5,591 nucleotides of DNA from an uncultured Alphaproteobacteria bacterium (GTDB taxonomy: Bacteria; Pseudomonadota; Alphaproteobacteria; RF32; CAG-239): positions 1-5,591 of the forward strand of contig CATGXW010000070.1 of NCBI GenBank assembly GCA_949542085.1, in the 5' to 3' direction. The notes beneath the pieces are model-generated. The model searched no databases, was not told the DNA's origin, and saw only the letters and a program-made list of their open reading frames with translations. The translations under genes and the position numbers were made by a program. Shown one piece after another: positions 4,954 to 5,591 of this stretch. How positions within the stretch are numbered: position 1 is the stretch's first letter; each line of letters begins with the position of its first letter.

Positions 4954-5553
4954 ATGAAGAAAAAATTAATGATGGCTTTAGGCTTAGCTCAAGGTTTGGC
5001 TGCTTTTGATGTTGCGGCGGCAGATAGCATCACTCTCCCCGAACCGCAGAAAGAAGGCGGCATCCCTCTGATGGAAGCAATTAACAGACGCCGGACCACA
5101 CGAGAATTCAGCGCCAAGAAAATCGACGATCAGATGTTAAGCGACATTCTCTATGCCGCATGGGGCGTTTCTCATGACGGAAAACGCACAATTCCGACCG
5201 CTCGCAACCTGCAAGACATGCAAGTTTATGTCATTAAAGCCGACGGAACTTTTCTTTATGACGGAGAATCCAATACGCTTAACCTCGTCAGCGAAAAAGA
5301 TTTGCGTCCTTATTTCAACAAGCAGGATTTGATGGCCGACGCTCCTTTGACATTGCTCTTCACCGGAAAAGCCCCTAAATACGCGCCAATGCACGCCGGT
5401 TCGGCTTATCAGAATGTTGCGCTCTACACTGCCGGATGCGGCTTAAACAATGTTGTCAGAGGCATGTTTGACAAGGAAGGAATCGCAAAAGAACTCAACA
5501 TTCCCGAAGAAGAAGTTCTCATCAGCCAGACCATCGGCTGGCCTTACATGTAG
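4954..5553 (+). CDS. Exported nitroreductase-family FMN protein
   Basis: This is a flavin-dependent oxidoreductase fold of the nitroreductase superfamily, which typically binds FMN and uses NAD(P)H to reduce nitro compounds, quinones or related substrates. The start at ATG 4954 is chosen because AAGGAG (4942-4947) lies six bases upstream and a signal peptide begins exactly there (MKKK, hydrophobic LMMALGLAQGLAAF, then VAAA-D with cleavage likely after Ala23). Upstream in-frame codons to 4879 have no such features. The mature part shows NRRRTTREFS (44-53), the Arg-rich FMN-phosphate-binding start of the fold. It continues with PTARNLQDMQVYVI (81-94), GSAYQNVALYTAGCGL (149-163) and IGWP (194-197) at the end. 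The full length of 199 residues (about 176 mature) is normal for a compact member. Export by Sec is unusual for this superfamily, and places it in the periplasm. Its substrate is unknown. Confidence 0.85.
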   Translation: MKKKLMMALGLAQGLAAFDVAAADSITLPEPQKEGGIPLMEAINRRRTTREFSAKKIDDQMLSDILYAAWGVSHDGKRTIPTARNLQDMQVYVIKADGTFLYDGESNTLNLVSEKDLRPYFNKQDLMADAPLTLLFTGKAPKYAPMHAGSAYQNVALYTAGCGLNNVVRGMFDKEGIAKELNIPEEEVLISQTIGWPYM

Positions 5554-5591
5554 TTGAAAAAAGACCTTTCCTCCTTATATCTATAAAAAAA

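Overview
The window is 5.6 kb of moderately AT-rich bacterial DNA. It contains two type IV pilin-like genes in tandem on the + strand, a two-gene membrane-phospholipid set on the - strand (gpsA and an LTA-synthase-family enzyme), one small unrecognised - strand gene, and a secreted nitroreductase-family protein on the + strand. The pilins, an exported flavoprotein and the envelope transferase together suggest a Gram-negative bacterium. From memory, the pilin N-terminus (LGVLAIIGVLSIGGISGYSK) resembles pilins of uncultured gut Alphaproteobacteria. That placement is recall, not a search result.

Layout: (1) 2-550, pilin copy A, cut off at its 5' end by the window edge and followed by a strong terminator. 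(2) 551-980, a non-coding stretch with a two-way hairpin and two promoter-like sites. (3) 981-1589, pilin copy B, intact through its body and stop but with a damaged or unusual 5' end, then its own terminator. (4) 1640-1868, a convergent intergenic region with a terminator serving the - strand and a large imperfect inverted repeat. (5) 4291 to 1869 on the - strand, gpsA followed 20 bases later by the transferase. (6) 4766-4407 on the - strand, a hypothetical gene. (7) 4954-5553 on the + strand, the nitroreductase.

The most interesting region is 868-1589. Copy B has a promoter-like site and a good Shine-Dalgarno, but no ATG and no prepilin leader follow. The Shine-Dalgarno/start segment instead reappears as an inverted copy, forming a hairpin of about 23 bp that ends six bases before the recognisable pilin frame. 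A buried reading (ATA, then VRLAKNEQ) looks like the remains of a prepilin leader at ideal spacing from the Shine-Dalgarno. Copies A and B share near-identical DNA blocks separated by divergent, cysteine-variable segments. This layout fits an inactivated duplicate or a silent donor for pilin variation by gene conversion, though the window alone cannot separate these.

GpsA makes sn-glycerol-3-phosphate, which feeds phosphatidylglycerol synthesis, and enzymes of the transferase family use phosphatidylglycerol-type lipids as donors. The two adjacent genes are therefore plausibly linked in envelope glycerophosphate metabolism.
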